Below are positions 9,274 to 18,145 of a DNA stretch of 52,637 bases, one piece after another. Below the pieces are notes generated by a model. The model did no database searches and was not told the origin of the DNA. It worked only from the letters and a program-made list of their open reading frames with translations. The position numbers and the translations under genes were made by a program. This stretch comes from an uncultured Planctomycetaceae bacterium (GTDB taxonomy: Bacteria; Planctomycetota; Planctomycetia; Planctomycetales; Planctomycetaceae), in NCBI GenBank assembly GCA_903871805.1, contig CAIQIE010000069.1:1-52637 (forward strand), read 5' to 3'. Position 1 is the stretch's first letter. Every line of letters begins with the position of its first letter.

Positions 9274-10635
9274 ATGTATACGCTCCAAATGGCGCGACGG
9301 ATGCTGTTTGAAACCAACAAACGTCTTCTGTGGAAGCTGATCTGGAATCTGGGAGTTAAGGGATCACTTTCGGTGATGCGGCATCGGCGGCGGATGCAGA
9401 GGGGGCAGTTTTTCCCCCCATTTCTGTACGTTTCGATCATCAATAGCTGCAATCTCCGCTGCCAGGGGTGCTGGGTTGATGTGGCCCATAAGCAGAACAC
9501 CATTGATCTGCCGGCGATGAATCGTCTGATCAATGAGGCAAAGTCCCAGGGAAATTCATTCTTCGGTCTTGTGGGGGGCGAGCCCTTCATGCACCCGGAG
9601 GTTCTGGAGATTATCGCCGCGCATCCGGACTGCTACTTTCAGGTCTTTACCAACGGTCATTTTATCACTGAAGAAAAAGCGCGACGGCTATTTGAACTGG
9701 GGAATGTGACTCCGTTGATCAGTGTGGAAGGCAACGAGATCATCAGCGATGAGCGTCGTGGGCGATCGGGGGTTTACAGTCGGACACTGGCGGGCATCGA
9801 AAACTGTCTGAAGCACAATGTAATGACTGGCGTGTGTACCAGTCTGGCGAAAAGCAATATCGATCATCTGCTAACGGAAGCCTGGGTGGATCGTCTGATC
9901 GAAATGGGAGTGCTGTACACATGGTTTCATGTTTATAGACCCATGGGGCCGGAAGCCAGTACCGAGCTTTGTCTGACACCGGATCAGCAGCGTCGTGCAA
10001 GACAGTTCGTTGTGGATATGAGGGCAAAAAAACCGATCATCATCATCGATGCCTACTATGATGGTGAGGGAAAAGCGCTGTGCCCTGCAGCCAATGGAAT
10101 CAGTCATCACATCAATCCGTGGGGCGACATTGAGCCCTGTCCGATTGTTCAGTTTTCCAGAGAATCGATTCACAGTGACAGAGATTCGCGTTCTCTTGTG
10201 GAGAAGTTCACGACGTCTGAGTTTCTGTCTGACTTTCGAGCACTCGCGCAGCAGACTACTCGCGGTTGCATCGTTCTGGAGCGACCGGATTTGCTTGCTC
10301 AACTGGTGGAAAAACACTCGGCGAAGGATTCCACAGCCCGCGGAACTGCTATGCAGGAACTGAAGTCCATGGTGCCTCGGACGTCTCAATATCATCCCGG
10401 GCATGAAATTCCGGAGAAGAACCTGTACTACCGATTAGCGAAGAAGTTTCTGTTCAACGATTTCGGAGTCTACGAGGGACAGGATCATACACGAACGGCT
10501 GCTCCGTTTCTTTCCGGGACTGCACCGGCTGGAGCCACAACTTTGGAATCTGGCGCTGGAGGCCCGGCATCCTGTCAGGAGCAGGTTTGCTGCGGTTCGC
10601 TGGTGCCTTTAAACGTGGAGTTGCCGGGCAATTAA
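9274..10635 (+). CDS. radical SAM protein with C-terminal Cys-rich region
   Basis: This 453-residue protein has the radical SAM iron-sulfur motif CNLRCQGC (Cys 59, 63 and 66) after a basic N-terminal helix, followed by the GGEP-type motif (VGGEPFMHPEVL) that contacts S-adenosylmethionine, and a TIM-barrel continuation (FQVFTNGHFIT, PLISVEGNEI). In the second half CPAANGISHHINPWGDIEPCP resembles the SPASM/twitch type auxiliary cluster region, where further Cys residues can bind a second cluster. The C-terminal segment (YYRLAKKFLFNDFGVYEGQD) is conserved-looking, and a poorly conserved Ala/Gly/Thr-rich tail with Cys residues follows. The substrate is unknown; related proteins modify peptides or lipids. 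It is alone on its strand here, with no precursor peptide gene that I can identify next to it, so no pathway is proposed. Confidence 0.85.
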   Translation: MYTLQMARRMLFETNKRLLWKLIWNLGVKGSLSVMRHRRRMQRGQFFPPFLYVSIINSCNLRCQGCWVDVAHKQNTIDLPAMNRLINEAKSQGNSFFGLVGGEPFMHPEVLEIIAAHPDCYFQVFTNGHFITEEKARRLFELGNVTPLISVEGNEIISDERRGRSGVYSRTLAGIENCLKHNVMTGVCTSLAKSNIDHLLTEAWVDRLIEMGVLYTWFHVYRPMGPEASTELCLTPDQQRRARQFVVDMRAKKPIIIIDAYYDGEGKALCPAANGISHHINPWGDIEPCPIVQFSRESIHSDRDSRSLVEKFTTSEFLSDFRALAQQTTRGCIVLERPDLLAQLVEKHSAKDSTARGTAMQELKSMVPRTSQYHPGHEIPEKNLYYRLAKKFLFNDFGVYEGQDHTRTAAPFLSGTAPAGATTLESGAGGPASCQEQVCCGSLVPLNVELPGN

Positions 10636-11029
10636 GCATTTTGCGATTGCCCTGCCCGCTGTCAATTGGTTGTATGTCGCAGTGATAGAGCCACCATCGA
10701 AGCAGGACTGGGGAGATATCCTGCTGAAGGTGATATTGGGCGGGATGACTTATTCACGGATTGGTGCACTCACTGAGAACCGGCTGTCAATTGCAAACGT
10801 CAGACAGCGCTAACGGAGTGAGCAGAATCTGGGCTTGCCAGGTGGCCCGTTCTGCGGTCAAGCTATGCGTCGTGTCTTGAAACGCGCGGACTTTCTGGTG
10901 GACACGTTTGGTCAGAAACTAGTGCGGGTCAGGCAGGTTTTCTAAACGGCAAAGTCCCAAAGTATGTGGTTTCCGCATGTGGGGCGGTGTCTGAAGTTCG
11001 TTTTTGTCATTTGCCAGGACTGTTCACGG
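10636..11029. other. intergenic region with two short in-phase reading frames
   Basis: Between the radical SAM gene and the Ycf48-like gene one frame stays open except for a single stop at 10811-10813. Before the stop, a GTG at 10682 would give 43 residues (including GDILLKVILGGMTYSRIGAL); after it, an ATG at 10865 would give 26 residues. This could be a decayed gene or chance. No ribosome site or known domain supports either piece. Confidence 0.3.
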
Positions 11030-14000
11030 ATGAATTGTTCGGCTGGAACCCTGTTGCCAAGAGTCCTTGCTGGTCTGCTGATCAGTACGAGTGTTTGCTG
11101 CGCACAAATTCAGCTTACAGAGCCGAAGGGCTCAACGGGCGAAAATGCGTCAACCGAAGTTTCGGCAGCGGCGTCGGAGAAGTCCGCTGGGAGGGGCGGC
11201 GGTCGTATTGTGTCAGAGTCCATTGACGGGAGCCGCGTGGAGTCTGCTTTGCCGCAGACTGCTAATCGTCGACAGAAAGGATTGGGAGCGAAGCAGATAA
11301 CTGTGGCTTCTGTGCCAGACGGCACGTTGACTCTGATTGAGTCTGAGGCACCCAGGCCAGTGATGAGTGCCGGCGGTGTGGCACGACTGCCACAGATTCT
11401 TGACGATGCGACACTGAATGACGTCGCCTGTGTAGGTGGAAACTGCTGGGCCGTGGGCGATCGCGGAGTCATCTGTCATTCAGCGGATGCTGGAGAATCG
11501 TGGCTGGCGAAATGTGTTCCCTTTGAATGCAGGCTGACATCGGTATGCTTTCTGACAAATCGGATTGGCTGGGTGGGCGGCGTTGAGCCACAGCCTGGCT
11601 TGTCGGGTGGTCGTGCCGTTCTGCTTTCGACAAGGGATGGGGGAGCGACATGGACAAATCTGGTGTTCGAGTCCCGAACCAGTTCCGCCGCTGTTGACGG
11701 TCTGCATCGTTTACCCGGGATTCGGCAGATTCATTTCTTCGGTCTGGAGGAAGCCGTAGCTGTCACACTTCCCGACCGGAAACAGGGTAATGCGACATTA
11801 TTTCGGTCGTCCGACGGCGGTCTCACATGGGCTCCGATTGGCTCTGACAAAGTCTCTGCCTCCTGGATTGGAGGATGGTTTTCCGGCAGTAATGCGGGAG
11901 TTGTCGTTGGAGGCCGTCAGACTCTGGCTTCGATTGCTTCCGGCGAAGCGGTCATCATGCAGGAGCCGGCGTCAACGCTCAGGTGTTTCAGGTCTGTGGC
12001 GCTGGAAAAAAACGGGCGGGGCTGGCTGGCTGGTGATGGAGCGACTCTGCTGCAGACAGAAGACGGAGGAGTGACATGGAAAGCTCCGGCCGGAGATTTG
12101 CCAGCCGGTCTTTCGGACGTCCTTGATTTTCACAGCGTACTTGTGCGTGGAGAGACGTTGATTGGTTGCGGCAATCCTGGTTCGGTGCTTTTGAGGACCG
12201 TGAATCAGGGGCAAACATGGCAGATAGTGGAGGCAGATTTTCATGGTCAGATTCATCGGCTGCGAGCGCAGGGCGAGCGCGGTATTCTCGCAGTGGGAAG
12301 CTTTGGTCAGATTCTGAAATCTGATGATGACGGACAGTCATGGCGGACTGTAAGAAATTGCGGCTACCATAGTGGAATTCTGTGTTTCGTTACAGACGTG
12401 GAAACATCCCCCTGGGCGCTCCTGGCGACACTGACTGCGGATGCCGGCGTTCGTTCGGTCGTACATCAGCCGTCTGATCGCCTGGAAAGTTTGGCAGAAG
12501 AAGGCGTCGGGGTCAGCAACTCGGAACGCGCCTGCGAGGCCCTGGGATTGCTTGGCGTGAATCAGTATTCCAGTGACTGGATGTTTCCACGCAGTCTGGC
12601 GGAGCAGCACAAGTCGTCTGGAAGTCTTATGGACGAATGGAATCGCCGAACAGACGGTCGTATGCGGGAATTGATTCCGCTGCGACTTGCTCGCAGTATT
12701 CGTACCTATCAGCCTGGCATCGTGATTGTTGAGTCTTCGGGGGATGATGACGCGGTTGCCGACTTGATGCGCAGTGCCGTAAAAAAGGCGATTGAACTGG
12801 CAGCGGATTCGGAACAGGTTGCACTGGCTGAAGCGGGCTTGAAGCCCTGGAGCGTTTTTCGAGTGCTAAGCAGGGCGCCGACCTCACAGCAGACAACCTT
12901 AATGTTTCAGGAATCTGATCTGCTTCCGGCCCTCGGGACCACCTGTGGTCTGGTCTGTGATGCTGCCCTCAATCTACTGGGAGATGCCGCTGCGTCATCA
13001 ACAGAGAGCGCATTGCATCGCAGTGATGTGTCTGCAGGATACGATCTGGAGATGGATTTTGAGGAGCAGGCTGCCATCCGTAACGCGCTGGACGGATTGG
13101 AGGGTGTGCTGAAAGGTGATGTGCGACGTCTGTTGGCAGGGCGAACTCGCGATGAAATTGCTCAATTGCAGAGTATTATCCGCAGCAGTCGAACGGAAGC
13201 TGCCGCGTTGCGTGGTCACGGGGCAGCACTGCAGGGGGGTGAGGCATTCGTTGCGGAATTACCGGAAGTCGGGGCAGCACTGCCGCAGTCTCTTGCGATG
13301 CGACAACTTCGAGAACTGGCTGAGTTGAGTCGGGAGAGAAACAACACCGAGGGCTATCTTGCGGTACAGCAGGAAATTATCAGGAGGTTTCCGGAAACGG
13401 AGGATGCGTGGCGGGCGGCAGAATCCCTGATTTGGTTCTATGGTTCTGCGGAAACCCGATACTTTCGACTTCGCGGTCAATTGTTCCCTGCGGCATCTTC
13501 GGCCGCTGCCGTTTCGGATGTTTCGCAGGCTTCCCGGGACTTGTTTGCACCAACCAGTAATGTTGGAAGTTCTGCTGGTCTGCGTCCACAAATTCAGATG
13601 GGGGCCGCCGGAAGTTTTTCTCCGTCAGCGACTCCGCAGCTGGAGGCCGTGAATGAGGCCTGGACTGCTCAGGAGGAAACAGCATGGAGAATCCTTCGTG
13701 AGCATGTATCGGTGAGAAGTGGTCAGCGTGACGGACCATCGCAAGAGTCAAAACTTCGCCGAGCAACGACACTTCGCGGAATACAGAAAAATGGAGAAGC
13801 AACCACTCTGTTTTCAGAGGCGGCCGTGGGCACCAGTGATGTTGCCATCTGGGCGACATCAGAAATGCAGATTCTTCAAGGGGGAAAGTCCGGCAATCTC
13901 AGGTTGATGAACGTCCCTCGAAGTTCCAGCCGCCCTGTGCTGGACGGAAGACTCACTGACGAAATTTGGGAGAATGCGGAGGAAATCCGCCTGCTGTCTG

Positions 14001-14539
14001 AGGATGGGAATTCGGTGAGTCAGGTGTCCACAGTTACCGGTGATTCCGACGGGCGGGACGCCGATTGTCTGTGCATGCTTGCATGGGATGAGCAGTTCCT
14101 GTATTTCGCTGCGCGGTTGGAGCGAAAAGAGCATGGCAGGAGGATCCCTCCTGCCACTGCACGACAGCATGATGAAGATCATCAGGATCGTGACAGAATC
14201 GAGTTTTGCGTTGACACAGACAGAGACTATCTCACAGCATTTCGATTTGTGATTGACGAATCCGGAAGAACCAGTGAACAGTGTTGGTGGCTGAGTCGCT
14301 GGAATCCTGCCTGGTTCGTGGCTGTCGACAGCGACGATTCCGCGTGGCGAGTGGAGGCTGCAATTCCATTAAACGAGTTGAGCAATCCGACAGTTCGCCC
14401 TGGAATGCTCTGGTCAGTACGATTTCGCAGGGTTCTTCCGGGGTACCTTGAACAGCAGTTACCAGCGCTGAACGGGATGCGATCATCAGGTGGTGCAGGG
14501 CTTGTCCGATTCGTTCGTCCCAAATTGCCTGCTCGCTGA
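11030..14539 (+). CDS. large secreted protein: Ycf48-like repeats plus CBM9-like C-terminus
   Basis: The protein has 1,169 residues from the ATG at 11030, which gives a clean signal peptide (MNCSAGTLLPRVLAGLLIST, then SVCCAQ); a longer frame begins at 10964. Residues about 100-470 contain repeated blades like those of photosystem-II-stability factor Ycf48 and sialidase BNR repeats: a Ser/Ala-Asp-Asp/Gly-Gly-x-x-Trp core is seen as DAGESWLAK, DGGATWTNL, DGGLTWAPI, DGGVTWKAP, NQGQTWQIV and DDGQSWRTV. This predicts a beta-propeller. The middle part is helical with a TPR-like stretch (EGYLAVQQEIIRRFPETEDAW). The last 230 residues resemble the CBM9/DOMON-like domain of secreted enzymes (PVLDGRLTDEIWENAEEI, then DRIEFCVDTDRDY). 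No catalytic site was seen. It is likely an extracytoplasmic binding protein; the partner is unknown. Confidence 0.82.
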   Translation: MNCSAGTLLPRVLAGLLISTSVCCAQIQLTEPKGSTGENASTEVSAAASEKSAGRGGGRIVSESIDGSRVESALPQTANRRQKGLGAKQITVASVPDGTLTLIESEAPRPVMSAGGVARLPQILDDATLNDVACVGGNCWAVGDRGVICHSADAGESWLAKCVPFECRLTSVCFLTNRIGWVGGVEPQPGLSGGRAVLLSTRDGGATWTNLVFESRTSSAAVDGLHRLPGIRQIHFFGLEEAVAVTLPDRKQGNATLFRSSDGGLTWAPIGSDKVSASWIGGWFSGSNAGVVVGGRQTLASIASGEAVIMQEPASTLRCFRSVALEKNGRGWLAGDGATLLQTEDGGVTWKAPAGDLPAGLSDVLDFHSVLVRGETLIGCGNPGSVLLRTVNQGQTWQIVEADFHGQIHRLRAQGERGILAVGSFGQILKSDDDGQSWRTVRNCGYHSGILCFVTDVETSPWALLATLTADAGVRSVVHQPSDRLESLAEEGVGVSNSERACEALGLLGVNQYSSDWMFPRSLAEQHKSSGSLMDEWNRRTDGRMRELIPLRLARSIRTYQPGIVIVESSGDDDAVADLMRSAVKKAIELAADSEQVALAEAGLKPWSVFRVLSRAPTSQQTTLMFQESDLLPALGTTCGLVCDAALNLLGDAAASSTESALHRSDVSAGYDLEMDFEEQAAIRNALDGLEGVLKGDVRRLLAGRTRDEIAQLQSIIRSSRTEAAALRGHGAALQGGEAFVAELPEVGAALPQSLAMRQLRELAELSRERNNTEGYLAVQQEIIRRFPETEDAWRAAESLIWFYGSAETRYFRLRGQLFPAASSAAAVSDVSQASRDLFAPTSNVGSSAGLRPQIQMGAAGSFSPSATPQLEAVNEAWTAQEETAWRILREHVSVRSGQRDGPSQESKLRRATTLRGIQKNGEATTLFSEAAVGTSDVAIWATSEMQILQGGKSGNLRLMNVPRSSSRPVLDGRLTDEIWENAEEIRLLSEDGNSVSQVSTVTGDSDGRDADCLCMLAWDEQFLYFAARLERKEHGRRIPPATARQHDEDHQDRDRIEFCVDTDRDYLTAFRFVIDESGRTSEQCWWLSRWNPAWFVAVDSDDSAWRVEAAIPLNELSNPTVRPGMLWSVRFRRVLPGYLEQQLPALNGMRSSGGAGLVRFVRPKLPAR

Positions 14540-14654
14540 GATAGGTGTGGTTCCGATGGTTATTACTCAACATTCGCAATGCAGACGCAATGCAGAATCT
14601 GAGTACCGCCATCGGATTCCATGCCTCAGGAGAACCCTCTCGGTTTGATAAGGT

Positions 14655-16268
14655 TCAGTTTGCCCGAACAGAGCCGGGGGTCGCAGCAGGCTGCACCCGC
14701 AGCAGTCGGCCAACCGGTCTTTTCAAATCCACCACGACCGGCTGAATTGTCTGCGAAGTTGCGATGTTGCCTGCGGTGTCTCTGGCGAGCAGGCGAAAGT
14801 ACATCTGTGCGGGCAGACCTGATCGAACTGCAAGTTCGTGGGATCCTGTGTCCGGTTGCCAGTCGAAGACTGGCAACCACGGGCCATTCGGCGACTGGGC
14901 AGACTCGAGCCTGATAGAATTTTCTGCCGGATTTGTTTCAACGATCTGCCAGGAGAAACGAATGGCTCCCTCGCCCTCCGTACTGACTGTCGGCTGAGCC
15001 ATCTCAATGAATGGCAATGTCTGATCCACGGAAATCATGATTTCCGGAGGCTGTCCTGGCTGTGGAGGAATATCTGCGAGGCCTGCGCCGTTTCTTACCC
15101 GGACTGCAAAGCCGAAGGTTCCCTCGGCCATCGAATCTACCTGGAATGGGCTTTTCATATCCTGGTCGACGCCGTAGCGAAACCACTGTTTTCCACCATC
15201 TTCTGTGACGAATAGTTCAACAGAACTGATCCCGGATGGCCCAACATCATCGATCTGATATTCGATATTGAAGACGCGATTGTTCACCATTTGGACCCCG
15301 TTTAATGCAGGAACGGGTTCAGATGGCGCTGGTAACGGCGGTGGAATGATCGGAGTTTGATTCGTTGACGGCTGGGGCGAGGTCTGGTTTTTTCTGTCGG
15401 GCCTGGAATTCAGTGTAGGCACTTTTGGGGGATCAGGTCGACGGACGACGGGCACATCCTTCACTTCAGGGACGGCAGGTTGCTGCGCAGTTGCCGCTGG
15501 GGCATCCTGGAAGAATGGCGAAACACCGATTGGTGCAGCGGGCTTTTCCTGGTCGGCGACTGGTATTTCGGGGTCTGCCGTCGAGGCCGTTCCGGGTTCT
15601 ATATCACTGACATATTGTTTTTTTACTTCACCACGGTTTCCGGCGTTGTCTGTAATGGCTGCTCGAACCTGGATTGACGAACCGGGAGGCAGTGGCAAAC
15701 GAGCCTGTCCGGACGCCGTAGGTGTGCATTCAACTTTTTTCCTGACTCCGCTGACACCGTCCGTGTATTCCAGCGTCATTGTCGCCGGATCGACTGAGGG
15801 GTCGGCGGTTGTCCATGTAACAATAGCCTGGCCAGCAGACGGCTCAGTGATTTCGAGTTTCAGGACAGGAGGCACTGTATCAACAAAGACGTCCATTTCC
15901 GGAGCACTGCCCTCAATTGGTGTTAGCAGTGAACCTCTGGCATCAGTCATGCGGATGGCGAATGAGTAGTGTCCATCACGGGGGGCTGTGAAAACGAATT
16001 TCCCTTTGGCGATGGGAACACTTTGCAGCCTTTCCCAGGTTTTGCCCGAGTTTTGAGAACCGTATAGAACGGCGAAACCTTCAACAGGCTCTGCGGGATC
16101 GGAGTTTACCTCGAACGGGATTTCAAACCGTGCTGTATTCGTGATCTGACGCTCTGGTTCCTGGGCTGCCAACGAAGGCAGTTGGAGCGTCAGGCAGGTC
16201 GCAATGACCGCACATTCCGCTGATGCCTTGGAAATCCAGGGAATTCCGAACCGCTTAGAATGCCGCAT
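14655..16268 (-). CDS. secreted protein with Ig-like beta-sandwich repeats
   Basis: A 537-residue exported protein with unknown function. The ATG at 16268 follows GGAGGAGAG by a few bases and gives a signal peptide (hydrophobic 18-34, ending LAAQ). The mature protein has at least four similar beta-rich modules separated by linkers: FEIPFEVNSDPAEPVEGFAV with GKTWERLQ, a module after PPVLKLEITEPSAGQAIV, a Pro/Gln/Ser/Thr-rich linker around residue 300 (PPLPAPSEPVPAL), a module with VELFVTEDGGKQWFRYG, and a last one with IRFSWQIVETNPAENSIRLE. The xDGGKxW turns resemble those in BNR blades, while the rest reads like fibronectin/Ig domains. The gene faces the Ycf48/CBM9 gene across 115 bases, and both carry GGxxW turns, so a shared extracytoplasmic role is possible but inferred. 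Confidence 0.75.
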   Translation of the reverse strand: MRHSKRFGIPWISKASAECAVIATCLTLQLPSLAAQEPERQITNTARFEIPFEVNSDPAEPVEGFAVLYGSQNSGKTWERLQSVPIAKGKFVFTAPRDGHYSFAIRMTDARGSLLTPIEGSAPEMDVFVDTVPPVLKLEITEPSAGQAIVTWTTADPSVDPATMTLEYTDGVSGVRKKVECTPTASGQARLPLPPGSSIQVRAAITDNAGNRGEVKKQYVSDIEPGTASTADPEIPVADQEKPAAPIGVSPFFQDAPAATAQQPAVPEVKDVPVVRRPDPPKVPTLNSRPDRKNQTSPQPSTNQTPIIPPPLPAPSEPVPALNGVQMVNNRVFNIEYQIDDVGPSGISSVELFVTEDGGKQWFRYGVDQDMKSPFQVDSMAEGTFGFAVRVRNGAGLADIPPQPGQPPEIMISVDQTLPFIEMAQPTVSTEGEGAIRFSWQIVETNPAENSIRLESAQSPNGPWLPVFDWQPDTGSHELAVRSGLPAQMYFRLLARDTAGNIATSQTIQPVVVDLKRPVGRLLRVQPAATPGSVRAN

Positions 16269-16670
16269 TTCACTCTCCTCCGAAGTATCTCCGCCACAGT
16301 GTCTCCCCAGAGTTCCCTGTGGCAGCCGCTTCGGCCTGAGTCGAACAACCAGTGTTGCCACGAAGTCGCGCAATGGCGCGCGCGGTGACCCGTCGGAGTT
16401 ATCGGGAAACCCGAATTGGGACTTGAGTGAGATCTTCCACTTGTATCAACCAATGGGAAATTACCGTCGTTTGCCCAAAAAACTCAGAAACATTGTCTTT
16501 TCGTTACGCAGACCGGAATACCCGGGAATGATTCGCAATTCGTAGAGGTATTTCCAGCAGGAAACTGTCGGGGATTGAGAAGAATCGTGTGTCGCAGGAC
16601 AAATCTCAGCCTTGTGATGTTGCGAAGCTGAAATTTTGGTGGTGGAGTTGCTGATGTGCGTACCAACAAA

Positions 16671-16704
16671 AAGGTCCTGTGGGATTTACATCCCACAGGA
16701 CCTT
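16671..16704 (-). terminator. intrinsic terminator after the YTV-repeat gene
   Basis: A perfect 14-bp stem (16671-16684 and 16691-16704) with a 6-base loop is followed on the minus strand by a T-rich run, as expected of a rho-independent terminator. It lies 65 bases beyond the stop of the YTV gene. The plus strand also has a T run after the hairpin, so it may act both ways. Confidence 0.85.
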
Positions 16705-16768
16705 TCATTTTTTCCGGCAAACCATCAGCCAAATTCAGGGAATTGTCTGATGAGGATGCAATCGCTAA

Positions 16769-18145
16769 TTAATTGCAGGATGAACATGCGGCCTTGGCAC
16801 AGCCACCGCAAGCGGTTGCTGCTGGGTGCCACACCTTGTGCTCTACAACTTTCTCAACCATCCGGCAGACCTGAACATCAACTTCCTTCTGCTCGGTCTT
16901 GTGAGAGCACACGTTGTAGGTGTAAGTTTCTTCGACTGGCACCATCTTGCTGACCATGACCTTTGCGGTCTTCTGTTCCGGCTTGCAGACGGTGACGTTG
17001 TACTTGTAGGCAACTTCTTCGTTCACGTGAGAAACAACCTGAACCTTGCGAGTACGTGTTTCTGGCTTGCAAACGGTGACGTTGTACTTGTAGGCAACTT
17101 CTTCGTTGACGTGAGAAACGACCTGAACCTTGCGAGTCCGGGTTTCTGGCTTGCAAACGGTGACGTTGTACTTGTAGGCGACTTCTTCCTCAACGTGTCG
17201 AACAACCTGCACCTTGCGAGTTTTTGCTTCTGGCTTGCAGACAGTCACGTGGTAGGTGTACTGCTCTTCGCTTGCCTGGCACTCGTACGCGGTGTACTCA
17301 ACCTGAGTTTCGACCATGTTTGCAACCCAAACGCGGCAGGTTGTCGTTGCAGTTGTACCGCAACCACCACATCCGTTGCAGGAGCCACAACCGCCGCACT
17401 TTTTCTTCTTGCAGCCGCAGTCGGATCCGTGATGGCTTGCGCATCCACCGCATGGTGACTCAACAGTTTTCTCTTCCCAATGCCCCTGGTCCTGACAAAC
17501 GGTGCGAGTCTTCTTGACTGGAACAGATGTATAGACCTTGCGGGTCCCCATGCGTTCTTCTTTCACAGGCACCATAACCGTGTAGGATTCTTCCTTCTCT
17601 TCGGTGACGGCCTTGCAAACCATCTTCTTGCCTTCACGTTCTTCGGTGACAGGCACCATGACGGTGTAGGACTCTTCCTTTTCGGAAGTAACAGCCTTGC
17701 AGACTGTTTTCTTGCCTTCACGCTCTTCAGTGACAGGCACCATGACGGTGTAGGACTCTTCCTTTTCGGAAGTCACGGCCTTGCAAACGGTCTTCTTGCC
17801 TTCACGTTCTTCAGTGACCGGCACCATCACGGTGTAGGTCTTTTCTACTTCTTCGGTAACGCACTTGTGCACTGTGCGAGTTCCGGTCTTTTCTTCCACC
17901 ACTGGAACACAGACGTTCACAACGCGTTTCTCTGTTGCCATTTCAGGAACAAGAACGGTTTTCTGAACGGTTTCCCATGTTCCGTTTGCACCGCATCCAT
18001 TGCCACAAGCAGGGCTTACAGCGGTGCCACAACCGCTGTCACATGGTGCTGAACAACAACGGCTGGTCTTCTTTCCGAAGCACCCGCCAGCTTCGGCAGA
18101 CGCCATCATCGAAAAGGCGAGTGCCAACGAGAAAAAGAAACGCAT
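16769..18145 (-). CDS. cysteine-rich YTV-repeat secreted protein
   Basis: This 458-residue protein resembles the YTV-motif proteins of planctomycetes, Cys-rich proteins linked to their proteinaceous cell envelope. The ATG at 18145 follows GGAGGAG by 9 bases; the signal peptide ends near residue 19 (FSMMASAEA). After a Cys-rich head (residues 22-51), four YTV units start at Y104, Y132, Y160 and Y188, spaced exactly 28 residues (YTVMVPVTEEREGKKTV). A central Cys/Gly/Lys cluster (232-270, with CGCKKKKCGGCGSCNGCGGC) separates them from five Y-x-Y units at 298, 326, 354, 382 and 410, again 28 apart (YNVTVCKPETRTRKVQVV). The tail ends in CGGCAKAACSSCN. Alternating charge and paired Cys suggest disulfide-linked layers. 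A single-gene transcript is suggested by the terminator behind it and the long spacer before it. Confidence 0.88.
   Translation of the reverse strand: MRFFFSLALAFSMMASAEAGGCFGKKTSRCCSAPCDSGCGTAVSPACGNGCGANGTWETVQKTVLVPEMATEKRVVNVCVPVVEEKTGTRTVHKCVTEEVEKTYTVMVPVTEEREGKKTVCKAVTSEKEESYTVMVPVTEEREGKKTVCKAVTSEKEESYTVMVPVTEEREGKKMVCKAVTEEKEESYTVMVPVKEERMGTRKVYTSVPVKKTRTVCQDQGHWEEKTVESPCGGCASHHGSDCGCKKKKCGGCGSCNGCGGCGTTATTTCRVWVANMVETQVEYTAYECQASEEQYTYHVTVCKPEAKTRKVQVVRHVEEEVAYKYNVTVCKPETRTRKVQVVSHVNEEVAYKYNVTVCKPETRTRKVQVVSHVNEEVAYKYNVTVCKPEQKTAKVMVSKMVPVEETYTYNVCSHKTEQKEVDVQVCRMVEKVVEHKVWHPAATACGGCAKAACSSCN
16841..17260 (-). repeat. 84-bp tandem repeats, second YTV block
   Basis: Five 28-codon units encode residues 296-435 of the YTV protein. 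Two neighbours (17009-17092 and 17093-17176) differ at only four of 84 bases by my reading, a sign of recent duplication or gene conversion, while the outer copies are more diverged. Confidence 0.85.
17501..17836 (-). repeat. 84-bp tandem repeats, first YTV block
   Basis: Four 28-codon units encode residues 104-215 of the same protein. The first three share YTVMVPVTEEREGKK almost exactly; the fourth departs (VKEERMGTRKVY). The period equals that of the second block, although the unit sequences differ. Confidence 0.85.

Noticed and set aside
14552..14616. Inverted repeat TCCGATGG/CCATCGGA as a terminator
   Set aside because: The arms are separated by about 49 bases and there is no T run.
16841..17836. 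Regularly spaced repeats as a possible CRISPR array
   Set aside because: The units are in-frame 84-bp codon repeats of the YTV gene with no unique spacers.
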